64,000 bases of DNA from GYS-P2D sp964522505 (lineage in GTDB: Bacteria; Bacteroidota; Bacteroidia; Chitinophagales; Saprospiraceae): the NCBI GenBank assembly GCA_964522505.1, contig CAZFWJ010000008.1:1-64000 (forward strand). The letters run 5' to 3'. This document shows positions 19,778-30,300 of this stretch, in pieces. The notes beneath the pieces were generated by a model. That model was not told where the DNA came from. It made no database searches and saw nothing but the letters and a program-made list of their open reading frames with translations. Position numbers and translations under genes: made by a program. Position 1 is the stretch's first letter. Each line of letters opens with the position of its first letter.

Positions 19778-22700
19778 GAAACGCAACTACGCCACAATGG
19801 CGAGACAGAATGAACCAAATCAAAAACCACAAATCGATGAGATATTCGCGATTTACAAGAGCACTATTAGTTTTAGCCCTTATGGCTTCCTGCCTGCAGA
19901 TAGGTAGATCACAGGCTACAATAGCTCCGGCTATGTGTACAGATGATGGTAATAGAATACAACAGACGATAACTATTCCGTCTACTTTTGTCGGACCTTG
20001 GTATATTCAATCATATTCACCATTCATATTACCGGATGGTGTATTATTCATTGATGGAGTAGGAGATGAGTTCTATCTCTCTGGTGATAACCCAACCCTA
20101 GATACATTAACAGTGGCTCCTGATGGATCTTTTGTATTTACATTCTTTAGGGACCCAACTTTAGCCTTTAGCCCTGTAACATTTACCAATGGTGGAGAAA
20201 CAATAACGGTTGACTTAGATGCCTTTACAGCACCTTCTTCAGGAATTACTGGAAACTTAGGAGCTGGCGCAACGGATACACTGTGCCTTGATGGGGGTAC
20301 TGCTGCTTTTAGCTTAAGTACCATTGCTAATAGTGATATACAAGATATTGTATGGACCGTCAGCGGTCCTGATATAGCCTCTACTGGTTCAGGAACTTTC
20401 ATGACTAATGACTTAGCGTTTGATTTTCCAGCAGCTGGAAACTTTACAGTGACCGCTGTAGGGACTACTACAAGTAATTGTCCTATTGATTCTGAGATAG
20501 CTGTACATGTGGTTGATACAGAATTTATGATAAGTGGACCTCAATTCGCTTGTTCTCTAGGAGATATGACTACTTATAGTATCAGTGCTGCTGCTTTAGC
20601 ATTATACGAAGATATTACCTGGTCGATTAATGGGACTACGGCTTCATTTGTTGGACCTAATCAGAACACTTCTTCTGTTACAATAGATTGGACAGGTGCT
20701 AGTGGTCTTGCTACTGTACAAGTAACGGGGACAGATGCCTCAGGAGCTATGTGTACGTTCACTGAGTCTATAGATGTAACAATAGATGATGCCTTAGGAG
20801 CATCAGTTACGGGTCTTGATGATTCGATATTCTGTCTTGGAGAGACTGTTGCACTGACCTCTGAAATATCTGGAATACAATCTATATTATGGACTAGCAC
20901 TGGAGGAACAATAATTGGATCTTCCACTGCAGCTACTGTAAATATTTCATTTACAACAGCTGGTCCAGATACGCTTTCCGTTACTGGTACTACGGTTACA
21001 GGTTGCGATATAAATGAAACTATTATTGTTGATGTGCGAGATGACGAGGCTACCATAGTAGGGGACTTGGCGGCATGCATAGGAGCTACTACGATGTATT
21101 CAGCTACTTATGCTGACGGCACCGTACCGACTTTTACTACAGCTACATGGTCAGTATCACCGATGCTTGGAGGAATGGATATATCTCTTACTGGTCCAGT
21201 AGAAGAGTTTGCCTCTATTACTTGGTCTGATTTTGGTGATTTCGACTTAACTTTTACAGGTACAACGGAAGAAGGATGTACGATTAGTAATACTATTACA
21301 GTATCAGTTATTGATACTGACTTCATGGTTTCTGGTCCTGAATTAGTTTGTGTTGGAGATTTCAATGAATTTGTATTTGTTCAGTCAGATGGTAATGATG
21401 TGCTTTCTGGTGGTAATGTTACATGGGAAGTTGTAAGACAGCGTGGTGGAACTTTAACACCTGTACCTGAAGCAATTACAGATACAGACATGAATGACAC
21501 CTTAAGTCATGATTTCTTCACAGGGACTTTCAATGATGCGAGTTTCTACATGGTGATTGCATCATCTAATACGCCTAATGGTTGCTCTGTGATAGACACT
21601 TTGATTGTTGAAACAATTGGAGAAGATGATATTGATATCATCGGGCCCGAAGAAATATGTGCAGGATTTAGAGATACGATATACTACTTAAATGTTCCCG
21701 ATTCAATATTTGATGCACCTCCAGTTTGGAATGTGACATTCGCGAATGGTAATCCGTTCAGTCCATCTCAATGGGAACCTTTTGGAGGAGATAGCTTAAG
21801 AATAACATTACCTAATGCTGTTGATACCTTAATAATCTCAGCGTCAGGAACTATCAATGGTGCTTCATGTGCTACTACCACTGCTGTACAGCAAGTAATT
21901 CTATTTGATGCGGTAGATTTTGCAGCTGATACAGATTTGACACTTTGTTTGTCTGATCAAGCAGCTCCATTTTCTCTGGATATTGATAGTTTAGACATTG
22001 ACTTAAATGCTGATTTCTTCTTTCAGTTAAGAAATAATGCTACGGGTGAATTCATCGAGCAACTACCTTTTGTTAGTGGCGGGATGTCACCTATGACAGG
22101 TTCTGGGGCGGCGATGACAGGCTCTGGAACAGCGGCCTCCACTTTTGTGACTTTCCCAAGTGCCGGTGAGTTTAGCATCCGTGCACAAGGATTTACAGTC
22201 GACGGATGTAGTATAGATGAAGAAATTGTAGTCACAGTAAAAGACACCAACTTTGTAATTGCTGGTGATCCACAGATATGTTCTGGTGATACAACTCAGT
22301 TTGTCTTTCTAGATGGCACTGACAATATGCCTATAGATAGTACTGCTGGAGATAGCCCTATTGAGTGGTTTTTCACTACAGACGGGGTTACGTCACCTCT
22401 TTCATTCAATTCATCAGCAGCCCCTCCATTTTTTGATGGTTTTGAGATTACAGGTGCTCTTGAAGATAGTATTAACATATCGTTCAGTCAACCAGGAGTT
22501 TATACGCTATTTGCATCTGCCGTAACTGATTGTGGCGATTGTGATGTAGATGCTCAATTCCAGGTTATTGTCAGAGGAACCGACTTTAATCTAATTGGAC
22601 CTGATGCCGTATGTAATGGGACTACAAGTCTTTATAACATTGCTAATATCGATTCGTCAAGAATAAATGACCTAGTTGCCGATAGTACTATGTGGTCATT

Positions 22701-25700
22701 AGCTTCTGGCTTGAATGGTCAGTTCAGTGGTGATCAGCGTGCTGATTCAATATTCATAAACTGGAATCGTACTGGGGCATTTACAGAATTAACAGATACA
22801 TTATTCTTCCGAGGGGTTACTGATGACGGATGTGTCATCACTGATGAACTACCTATTGTGATAAATACTGATGATGTGATCCTATTAGGTTTAGATGCAT
22901 GTGTAGGCACACCTGTAGATATATCATTAGTTAATGCTTTGGATTCATCAACTGTCGCTGGCTTAGACGATTTGATTTGGATCGTCAATGGCACAGATAC
23001 AATCAACATGACAACTACGATAGGAACGCTTGATCAGATTCCTACTGGGGCTGGTTTGTCACCTGTCTGGACTGATGGAGGAGTATTCACTATACAAGCC
23101 ATCGGATCTACAAGTACAGGATGTGCTCTAATCAATGAGAGTATCACAGTTGAAATATTTGGCGTAGAGCAGGCCATGATCATAGGAGATAATAATACAT
23201 GTCTGGGAACATTGAGATTCCCTACTGATCCTGATGTATATACGTTAAATATCGCTGACGCAGATATCACAAGTGTGTTATGGGAGGTTATACCTCAGAT
23301 CGGCTCAGGAACCTCATTAGGCCCAGATGACGACTTCTCTATGGCACCGACATTTGGCGCTACTGATGAGTCTATGTTCACCATTTTAGATTGGGGAAGC
23401 TTTGGCTTTGATAGCCCTTCGCAAGAGGATTATAGAATCCGTGTGACTGGTACCACAATGGGGGGATGTACGTTTGCAGATTCATTAGATATCATCGTGT
23501 TAGCACCATCTAATGCGTTCCCAATGATTTGTAACAATAGCGTAAATATCTCTTTGCCAAGTAGTTGTGAACTTCAGATTACTCCTGATGCGATCTTAGA
23601 GAACTTTGAATTCATAACAGATACATTAGGTGTTACAGCAGATCAATTTGAGATCATAGTAACAGACCCAACTACTGGGCGCACAATATCTCAAAATGGA
23701 TTTGTCGACGGATCATTCTTAAATCAAGAACTACAAGTAACAGTAATTCACGAATGTTCTCAGCAGAGCTGTTGGGGTATAGTTGTCCTTGAAGACAAAA
23801 ACATTCCGGAATTAATCTGTGGCACTACGGCGATAGCTTGTGATGAAGATTTTATGCCATCGAGTCTGGATTTTGGTAACCTAAGATTATCGGGATTCCC
23901 ATTACCTGACACTAACACTATTACTGTAACGCCAATAGGTGGACAAGAAAACACCTTCGTGGTGAGAGGATTTGAGATGTGTGGTGATGCGACACTGACT
24001 TTTGAGGACGAGATAGAAACAGAAATCTGTGCTGGCCCTTATGGTACGGTTATTACCAGAGAGTGGACACTGACTAATCAGTCAGGATTGATGTCTACAT
24101 GTACTGATGTAATCAACATAGAGAGACTTAATCTTGATTCATTGATAGTCATGTTTGAAGAAGAGCTTCAGGATACAGTATTCGAATGTGGAGATAATAT
24201 TACAAGCTTTACAGAGCCTGATTTCAATCTTGAGGGATTCTGCTTCAATGTTCAGTTTACATCTAGCGAGACAACAGAGCTATTATGTAATGGTAATCCT
24301 AATGCGTTTACATCTGTAAGAACATACACGTTCATCGATTGGTGTAATGGTGACGTGAGAACAGTGCGTCAGAGAATTACTGTTGACGACAACACGCCGC
24401 CGAACATTAATCTTAGAACTAACGATATCATAACTCAGGCGGATCCTCACTTCTGCTTCGGAATAGTATCACTTGATGATAATGATATATCGATTTCAGA
24501 TCCTAACCTCTGTTCTGACATAAGCTCAGTGGTCGTTAGAATATTTGAAGATGATATTACAGGGCAGCTAATTGCTGATGAGACGTTCGATGGCAACTTC
24601 ACAGAGTTGACGATCTCTGATCAGAACATTTTAGTAGACCTGTCAAGAATCTTTATCACTGTAGAGACTATGGACCAATGTGGCAACCTTAGCGCTGATA
24701 CAGTATCACGTGAAGTAATCGTAGAGGATAACATTATGCCAACGGCGGCATGTGATGATATTGTTACGATTAACCTTAATGATGAAGGATGGGGAATCGC
24801 AAGTTCTCGAGCTTTTGATAGAGGAAGTAATGACAACTGTGGTCCTGTTGATATATGTATTACAAGATTAGATGACTTAGCGCTATTTGACGAGTTAGAC
24901 TTAGACGGTAATGACCTTGTTGACTTTGAGGATTTCACGGCGGCAATTGCAGCTACAGGTAGAGTGGGAACTAACTACTCAAGTCGTACGACAATAGTAG
25001 GTGGTACTGAGTTTATCAATAGAGATAGCCTATGTACTACGAGACTGCAGTTTGAGTGTACAGATGCAATGTCTTCATTCCTCGGACAGAATGTAAGTGT
25101 TCAGTTGACGGTAACTGATGTTAACGGCGAAGCGAGCACATGTACTTCAGAGGTAGAAGTTAGAGATAATGGTGTCTTAGATACAATATTAGTATTAAAC
25201 GGAGATCAGCTGATCAACTGTGGTGATGACTTTAGTCAGTTCATACCATTTGATGATCAGACGGTTAGATTCTTAACTAACTGTGGTATTCCTATCGCGC
25301 CAACTTATAGCGTAGATACTAGTGGTATTAACAACTGTGGAACTGGAGTAATCTTCAGAAATTTTACGGCCGTTGATCAGACTGGACAGGTATTTACACA
25401 TACTCAGACGATAAATATTGGAACACAGGCTGACATAGTGAGTCCTGATGCGGTACCTGGATTTTGGCCAGCAGATTTCGATGGAGTAGGATGCACAGGT
25501 AGCAACATTGCTCCTGAGAACTTACCTGCTGAGTTTGTGCCAGACTTCAATGCAGATGATTTCTCATGTAGCATGGCAGATCTAATATTTGATGATATAG
25601 TATTTAGAAATGTTGATGGATTCTGTGTCAAGATATTACGTACATGGACCTTAATCGACTTCTGTCAAGTAAGTGCAACAGATCCAGAGGCTGGAAGATA

Positions 25701-27288
25701 TGAGCATGTACAGATATTGAGATTGACGGATGAGGATGCACCAATAATAACTGCTGCTCCCGTTGAGGAGCGTGCAGTAACTGATCCAACAGCATGTGCA
25801 GCATTTGTAACACTTGTTGTCGATGCTGACGATTGTCACGATACAGATGATTTAATTTGGAGCTATACGATCACTTCTGATGGTGGTGTAGTTATAGCAT
25901 CAGGTGATGACAATGAGATCAATACTAGTATACCATTGGGTAACTATGCGATCGAGTGGAATGTAGAAGACCCATGTGGAAATGTAGGTGAGGCATTTAT
26001 CCAACAGCTTGTTGTATCTGATCCGCAGAACATCTGTGGTACAGGTGGCGGAGATGTCGGTGTAGCAGCCTTATCGGGTATCATTGCGACAGAGCAGGAC
26101 TTTGGAGTCGATAATGCAGAGGTAACACTCTTAAGTGGTAGCACTGAAATGGCGGCATTGTCTACAGCTATAGACGGAGTATTCAGTTTTAGTAATGTTC
26201 AGAGAGCAGAGAGCTATGACATCACTGTTGATCGTCTGGACGACTACCTCAATGGTGTTACTACTCTTGACTTAGTCTTAATGCAGAGACACATCTTGGG
26301 ACTTGAGCTATTAGATAGTCCATACAAGGTAATTGCTTCAGATGTGGATGGTAGTAATAGTGTGTCAGGTGCTGACTTAGTCGCTATGAGAAGATTACTC
26401 TTAGGGACGGCCTTTGATTTCCCTATAGGTCAATCATGGACATTTGTTGATGGCGATCAGACATTCAGTAACAACTTAACACCATTCCCATACGATCAGT
26501 CGGTCACGATTGCTAATCTCTTGGTAGATCTAAATGATCTTGCCTTTGTAGGGGTGAAGATGGGTGATGTTAACGAAAACGTATTCCTGGAGAGCGCAGC
26601 TTTGGCTGGTGCAAGATCTATCACATCTCTTAAATATGCAATTAAGTCTAATGCAGCTGGTGGATCTACAATAGATATCTACAGCGATGAGCCTATCAAC
26701 TTAGATGGTCTTCAGATGGAGTTAAACTTCGGTGATGCCTTAGGTGAGATAGCAGGAGTTCGTTCTGATGCATTTGCAATAAGCAGTGATGACTATAGAA
26801 TAGACGATCATAACTTGAGGATGACTATTGCGATTCCTCAGACGAACAGAATAGAAGAAGGAGTGATTCTATCTATTGACCTATCAGGAAATGTGAATCA
26901 AGCTGATTCTCAAGAGTTGGTAGACTTAATAAATGATAGGCTACAAGCACAGATATACACTACCACAGGAGATGAGATCAAGGCGTCAGATTTAGCCTTG
27001 AGTGAGGAGAAAATAGACTTGGCAGATGGTTTCGTCCTCGGTCAGAATGCTCCTAACCCATTCTCAGGTACAACGGATATAAGATTTTACAACAACGTCG
27101 ATGGTATGGTAACTACCACTATTTATGATGTTTCAGGGAAGCAAGTTTATGTGGACAGAACCTACTACACAGTAGGATGGCACAAGATGAGCATAGCCTC
27201 AAGCGACATAGAGGGTGCTGGATTATACATCTACGAGCTTAACAATGGCACTGCGATTATTCGTAAGAAAATGATGGCCTTAAAGTAA
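19774..27288 (+). CDS. Giant secreted surface protein 2 (PKD-like repeats, dockerin, T9SS)
   Basis: An intact 2504-residue protein. The signal peptide follows a short basic lead; starts at 19774, 19810 or 19837 are possible, and the last gives the most typical signal (MRYSRFTRALL...GRSQA). About 11 tandem Ig/PKD-like domains (about 19920-23500) come next, many opening with a DTxFxxSGPxxxC pattern. A CWGIVVLEDK module (about 23520-23830) and HYR-like modules with IDWC/IDFC motifs (about 24050-25700) follow. The end is a beta-sandwich (about 26065-26230), a dockerin-like segment (ASDVDGSNSVSGADL, about 26230-26580), a possible cohesin-like domain (about 26600-26960) and a T9SS sorting domain (NAPNPFSGTTDI onward, about 27040-27288). 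It is a paralogue of its neighbours in the C-terminal third and is followed after 4 bp (37 bp to the favoured start) by the third giant gene. Confidence 0.88.
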   Translation: MRNATTPQWRDRMNQIKNHKSMRYSRFTRALLVLALMASCLQIGRSQATIAPAMCTDDGNRIQQTITIPSTFVGPWYIQSYSPFILPDGVLFIDGVGDEFYLSGDNPTLDTLTVAPDGSFVFTFFRDPTLAFSPVTFTNGGETITVDLDAFTAPSSGITGNLGAGATDTLCLDGGTAAFSLSTIANSDIQDIVWTVSGPDIASTGSGTFMTNDLAFDFPAAGNFTVTAVGTTTSNCPIDSEIAVHVVDTEFMISGPQFACSLGDMTTYSISAAALALYEDITWSINGTTASFVGPNQNTSSVTIDWTGASGLATVQVTGTDASGAMCTFTESIDVTIDDALGASVTGLDDSIFCLGETVALTSEISGIQSILWTSTGGTIIGSSTAATVNISFTTAGPDTLSVTGTTVTGCDINETIIVDVRDDEATIVGDLAACIGATTMYSATYADGTVPTFTTATWSVSPMLGGMDISLTGPVEEFASITWSDFGDFDLTFTGTTEEGCTISNTITVSVIDTDFMVSGPELVCVGDFNEFVFVQSDGNDVLSGGNVTWEVVRQRGGTLTPVPEAITDTDMNDTLSHDFFTGTFNDASFYMVIASSNTPNGCSVIDTLIVETIGEDDIDIIGPEEICAGFRDTIYYLNVPDSIFDAPPVWNVTFANGNPFSPSQWEPFGGDSLRITLPNAVDTLIISASGTINGASCATTTAVQQVILFDAVDFAADTDLTLCLSDQAAPFSLDIDSLDIDLNADFFFQLRNNATGEFIEQLPFVSGGMSPMTGSGAAMTGSGTAASTFVTFPSAGEFSIRAQGFTVDGCSIDEEIVVTVKDTNFVIAGDPQICSGDTTQFVFLDGTDNMPIDSTAGDSPIEWFFTTDGVTSPLSFNSSAAPPFFDGFEITGALEDSINISFSQPGVYTLFASAVTDCGDCDVDAQFQVIVRGTDFNLIGPDAVCNGTTSLYNIANIDSSRINDLVADSTMWSLASGLNGQFSGDQRADSIFINWNRTGAFTELTDTLFFRGVTDDGCVITDELPIVINTDDVILLGLDACVGTPVDISLVNALDSSTVAGLDDLIWIVNGTDTINMTTTIGTLDQIPTGAGLSPVWTDGGVFTIQAIGSTSTGCALINESITVEIFGVEQAMIIGDNNTCLGTLRFPTDPDVYTLNIADADITSVLWEVIPQIGSGTSLGPDDDFSMAPTFGATDESMFTILDWGSFGFDSPSQEDYRIRVTGTTMGGCTFADSLDIIVLAPSNAFPMICNNSVNISLPSSCELQITPDAILENFEFITDTLGVTADQFEIIVTDPTTGRTISQNGFVDGSFLNQELQVTVIHECSQQSCWGIVVLEDKNIPELICGTTAIACDEDFMPSSLDFGNLRLSGFPLPDTNTITVTPIGGQENTFVVRGFEMCGDATLTFEDEIETEICAGPYGTVITREWTLTNQSGLMSTCTDVINIERLNLDSLIVMFEEELQDTVFECGDNITSFTEPDFNLEGFCFNVQFTSSETTELLCNGNPNAFTSVRTYTFIDWCNGDVRTVRQRITVDDNTPPNINLRTNDIITQADPHFCFGIVSLDDNDISISDPNLCSDISSVVVRIFEDDITGQLIADETFDGNFTELTISDQNILVDLSRIFITVETMDQCGNLSADTVSREVIVEDNIMPTAACDDIVTINLNDEGWGIASSRAFDRGSNDNCGPVDICITRLDDLALFDELDLDGNDLVDFEDFTAAIAATGRVGTNYSSRTTIVGGTEFINRDSLCTTRLQFECTDAMSSFLGQNVSVQLTVTDVNGEASTCTSEVEVRDNGVLDTILVLNGDQLINCGDDFSQFIPFDDQTVRFLTNCGIPIAPTYSVDTSGINNCGTGVIFRNFTAVDQTGQVFTHTQTINIGTQADIVSPDAVPGFWPADFDGVGCTGSNIAPENLPAEFVPDFNADDFSCSMADLIFDDIVFRNVDGFCVKILRTWTLIDFCQVSATDPEAGRYEHVQILRLTDEDAPIITAAPVEERAVTDPTACAAFVTLVVDADDCHDTDDLIWSYTITSDGGVVIASGDDNEINTSIPLGNYAIEWNVEDPCGNVGEAFIQQLVVSDPQNICGTGGGDVGVAALSGIIATEQDFGVDNAEVTLLSGSTEMAALSTAIDGVFSFSNVQRAESYDITVDRLDDYLNGVTTLDLVLMQRHILGLELLDSPYKVIASDVDGSNSVSGADLVAMRRLLLGTAFDFPIGQSWTFVDGDQTFSNNLTPFPYDQSVTIANLLVDLNDLAFVGVKMGDVNENVFLESAALAGARSITSLKYAIKSNAAGGSTIDIYSDEPINLDGLQMELNFGDALGEIAGVRSDAFAISSDDYRIDDHNLRMTIAIPQTNRIEEGVILSIDLSGNVNQADSQELVDLINDRLQAQIYTTTGDEIKASDLALSEEKIDLADGFVLGQNAPNPFSGTTDIRFYNNVDGMVTTTIYDVSGKQVYVDRTYYTVGWHKMSIASSDIEGAGLYIYELNNGTAIIRKKMMALK

Positions 27289-27325
27289 TAGGATGACATT
27301 GAATAATTGCAAAAGAACAAGACCC

Positions 27326-30300
27326 ATGAATACGATAAATAAAATCCAAGAACCGATGACATCAAGAAGTCTCAACATGGTAGGCTCTAGCTTATGGAGC
27401 TTATTCCTGGCGGTGATATTGATATCTGTTAGCAGTCAGAGTCTGTCTGCGCAAGATTGTTCGCAGAGAGCAGTGGCTTGTAACAATAGATTGAATATCC
27501 CACTTAATGAAAACTGTGAAGCTATAATCACCATTGATTTAATCCTAGAAGATCAGGTGGGTGATGACTCTGATTATGAGCTTAGAATATTTGACCCGCA
27601 GGGTAACTTGCTTGAGTCAAATGTATTAACTGAGGATTTCGATTGCCAGCCTCTCAATGTAGAGGTAGAGTGCTTATCTTCTGGTATATTCTGTTGGGGC
27701 TCGATCGTAATTGAAGATAAGATTGCGCCAAGTCTCACTGTGACACCATTGGATACATCAATCCTTTGTAATGTCCATGACTTTCAGTTAGATCCTAATG
27801 CCTTAGTAACAGAGGTGATCTTTTCTGATCAAGGTTCATGTGCCGAGCCGGACTCACTAGGGATTACAGACTTCGTAATCACAGAGAATGATATTTGTAG
27901 TGATACGGTGGCTACGATCTTGAGATCGTTCACAGTAGTAGATCAATCTAAATTTAGAAATGATTCTACCGTAGTACAGACAATATTCTTGCTGAGACCT
28001 ACTTTCAGCGATTTAGAGCTACCTCAAGACACAGTTATAGACTGCCGTGAAGTAGGAGATCTGTCTGTAGAGGCCCTGGGTCAACCGATATTAAATTCGT
28101 GTGATCCTTTCTTCGATATTTCACTTGAGGAACAAATGTTCCCGACGTGCGGAGGAAGTCAAAAAATACTCCGCAGATGGACCATATTTGACACTTGTAG
28201 AGATCAGGATACAGTCATTAATCAGAGTATTGATATCATCGATACTTCTGGAGCGGTAATAGATTTTAGCTCATTCGATATCCCGTCTTCAGTACTTGAG
28301 CCTAATAAGGAGTTTTGTACAGCGTCGGCTATTGATATAGCTAATCCGATAATTACAGATTGTTCGATTATTCAACCAAGTCAGTTGAGAGCTTTTGTAC
28401 AGTTTACAGATATGAGTGGCTTGCCGTTTGGAACACGTTTCCCGGCTACAGTTAACTCTATGGAGACAATGGATCTTAATGATGTTCCAATAGGACAAGA
28501 TTTTGTAGTGATATTCGAAGTGATAGACAGCTGCGGAAACTTTAGTTCTGGATCCAGCGGTGTATTTAGAGCCGAGGATACTACGGACCCAAGTGCGGTA
28601 TGTGAGAGTAGCACAATTGTGTCGATCACATCATCAGGATTTACTGAGGTAACGGCAGAATCTCTGGATGATCACAGTTTTGATAATTGTGGTGTTGTAC
28701 GTCGTGAGATCAGAAGATTGAACTCTACGTGTTCAGGATTTGGTGGTGACTTATCATTTGGTCCAGCAGTATCATTCTGTTGCGAAGATGTCAATAACAA
28801 CCCGGTACAAGTCTTATTAAGAGTATTCGATGCCAATGATAACTTTAGCGAGTGTATAATTGATGTTGTCGTCCAAGATAAGCGCCAACCGATTATCACA
28901 TGCCCGAGTGATCTGACGTTACCATGTACTGTGGATCTTGATAATTTACGAGATACAATCAGCTCTGCTGGCTTGCCTATGGTAGAGTGGGTATGTGGAG
29001 TTGGAACTATTTCAGCAGATATTCCAGACGATATAGCAGTATCAGTATGTGGATTTGGACAATTCAACGTAGTATGGACTGCAACAGACCCTAATGGAGC
29101 TACTGCGCAGTGTATACAGCAAATTACTATTGCTGATATTACACCTGTAACTCTTATTCCACCACCAGCGGAGGTAAGTGTTACAAGTTGTACTGATGGA
29201 ATCGCTGCTGCGGATTTACCAGGAAGCGCCCCAGTGGCAGAAGGTGTAGATTGCGAAAATATTGCAATGTCTTATGAAGATAATCCTGCAGTAGTTACTG
29301 GCAACAACTCAGCGTTCTGCCAAGTAATAGAGCGCACTTGGACGGTTATCGACTGGTGTCAGTTTGACAATGGTGGATTGGAAGCTGCGACCTTAGGTAC
29401 ATTCATTCAGAGTATAATAATACAAGATAATGACGCCCCGATGTTTACTTCAACTCCTGAGGATTTTGAAGTAAATGATGACAATGGAGACTGTTTGGCT
29501 CAAGTAACATTTAATGTAGATGCTACTGATGCTTGTACTAATGATGAAAACATTGAGTATGCATATAGCCTCGATATCAACGGTGATGGTGTAGGTGATT
29601 CAGATGGTATGGGAGCTACGTTCTCAAGACTTTTAGGTCCAGGTGAGTATAGCGTAATATACACTGCTACTGATGAGTGCGGTAACGTACAAGAGACAGA
29701 GGTTAGTTTTGAGGTCACCTCATCAACATTACCTATTCCTGTATTAGAGGCGACTCATACAGTCAATCTTCAGGCCAATGGATCTGTTTCCTTATTAGCT
29801 TCTGACCTTAACATCAGCAGTACACAAGGATGTAACCCTGAGGATGCCAGTGGATTGTCATTTGCATTTTCTGCTGATCCTAATAATTCGATAAGAACAT
29901 TCACGTGTGCTGATATTCCAAATGGCGTAAGCGGAACACAATCTGTACCGGTATTCGTTATTGATGAAGCCGGCAATGTTAATTCGGTCAATGTATTGAT
30001 TATGATCACTGATGCGAACTTCAATGCTTGTCCTGATAATACTGCTTTAGTATCAGTAAGTGGTGTCATCACTGATGAGAATAATGACGCCGTTGCTAAC
30101 ATCTCAGTATCAGCTTTTGATCCTTCAGGTAACAGCATATTTGAGGTGACTACAGACGACAATGGACAGTATGCAATTTCGAACTTGGTAATGAATGGGG
30201 ATTATAATGTGCAAGCTAATCTAGAAGGATTTGATCTTACAGGTGTGACAACTTTAGACCTTGTCTTGATTCAGAGACACGTGTTAGGATTGCAGGCGCT

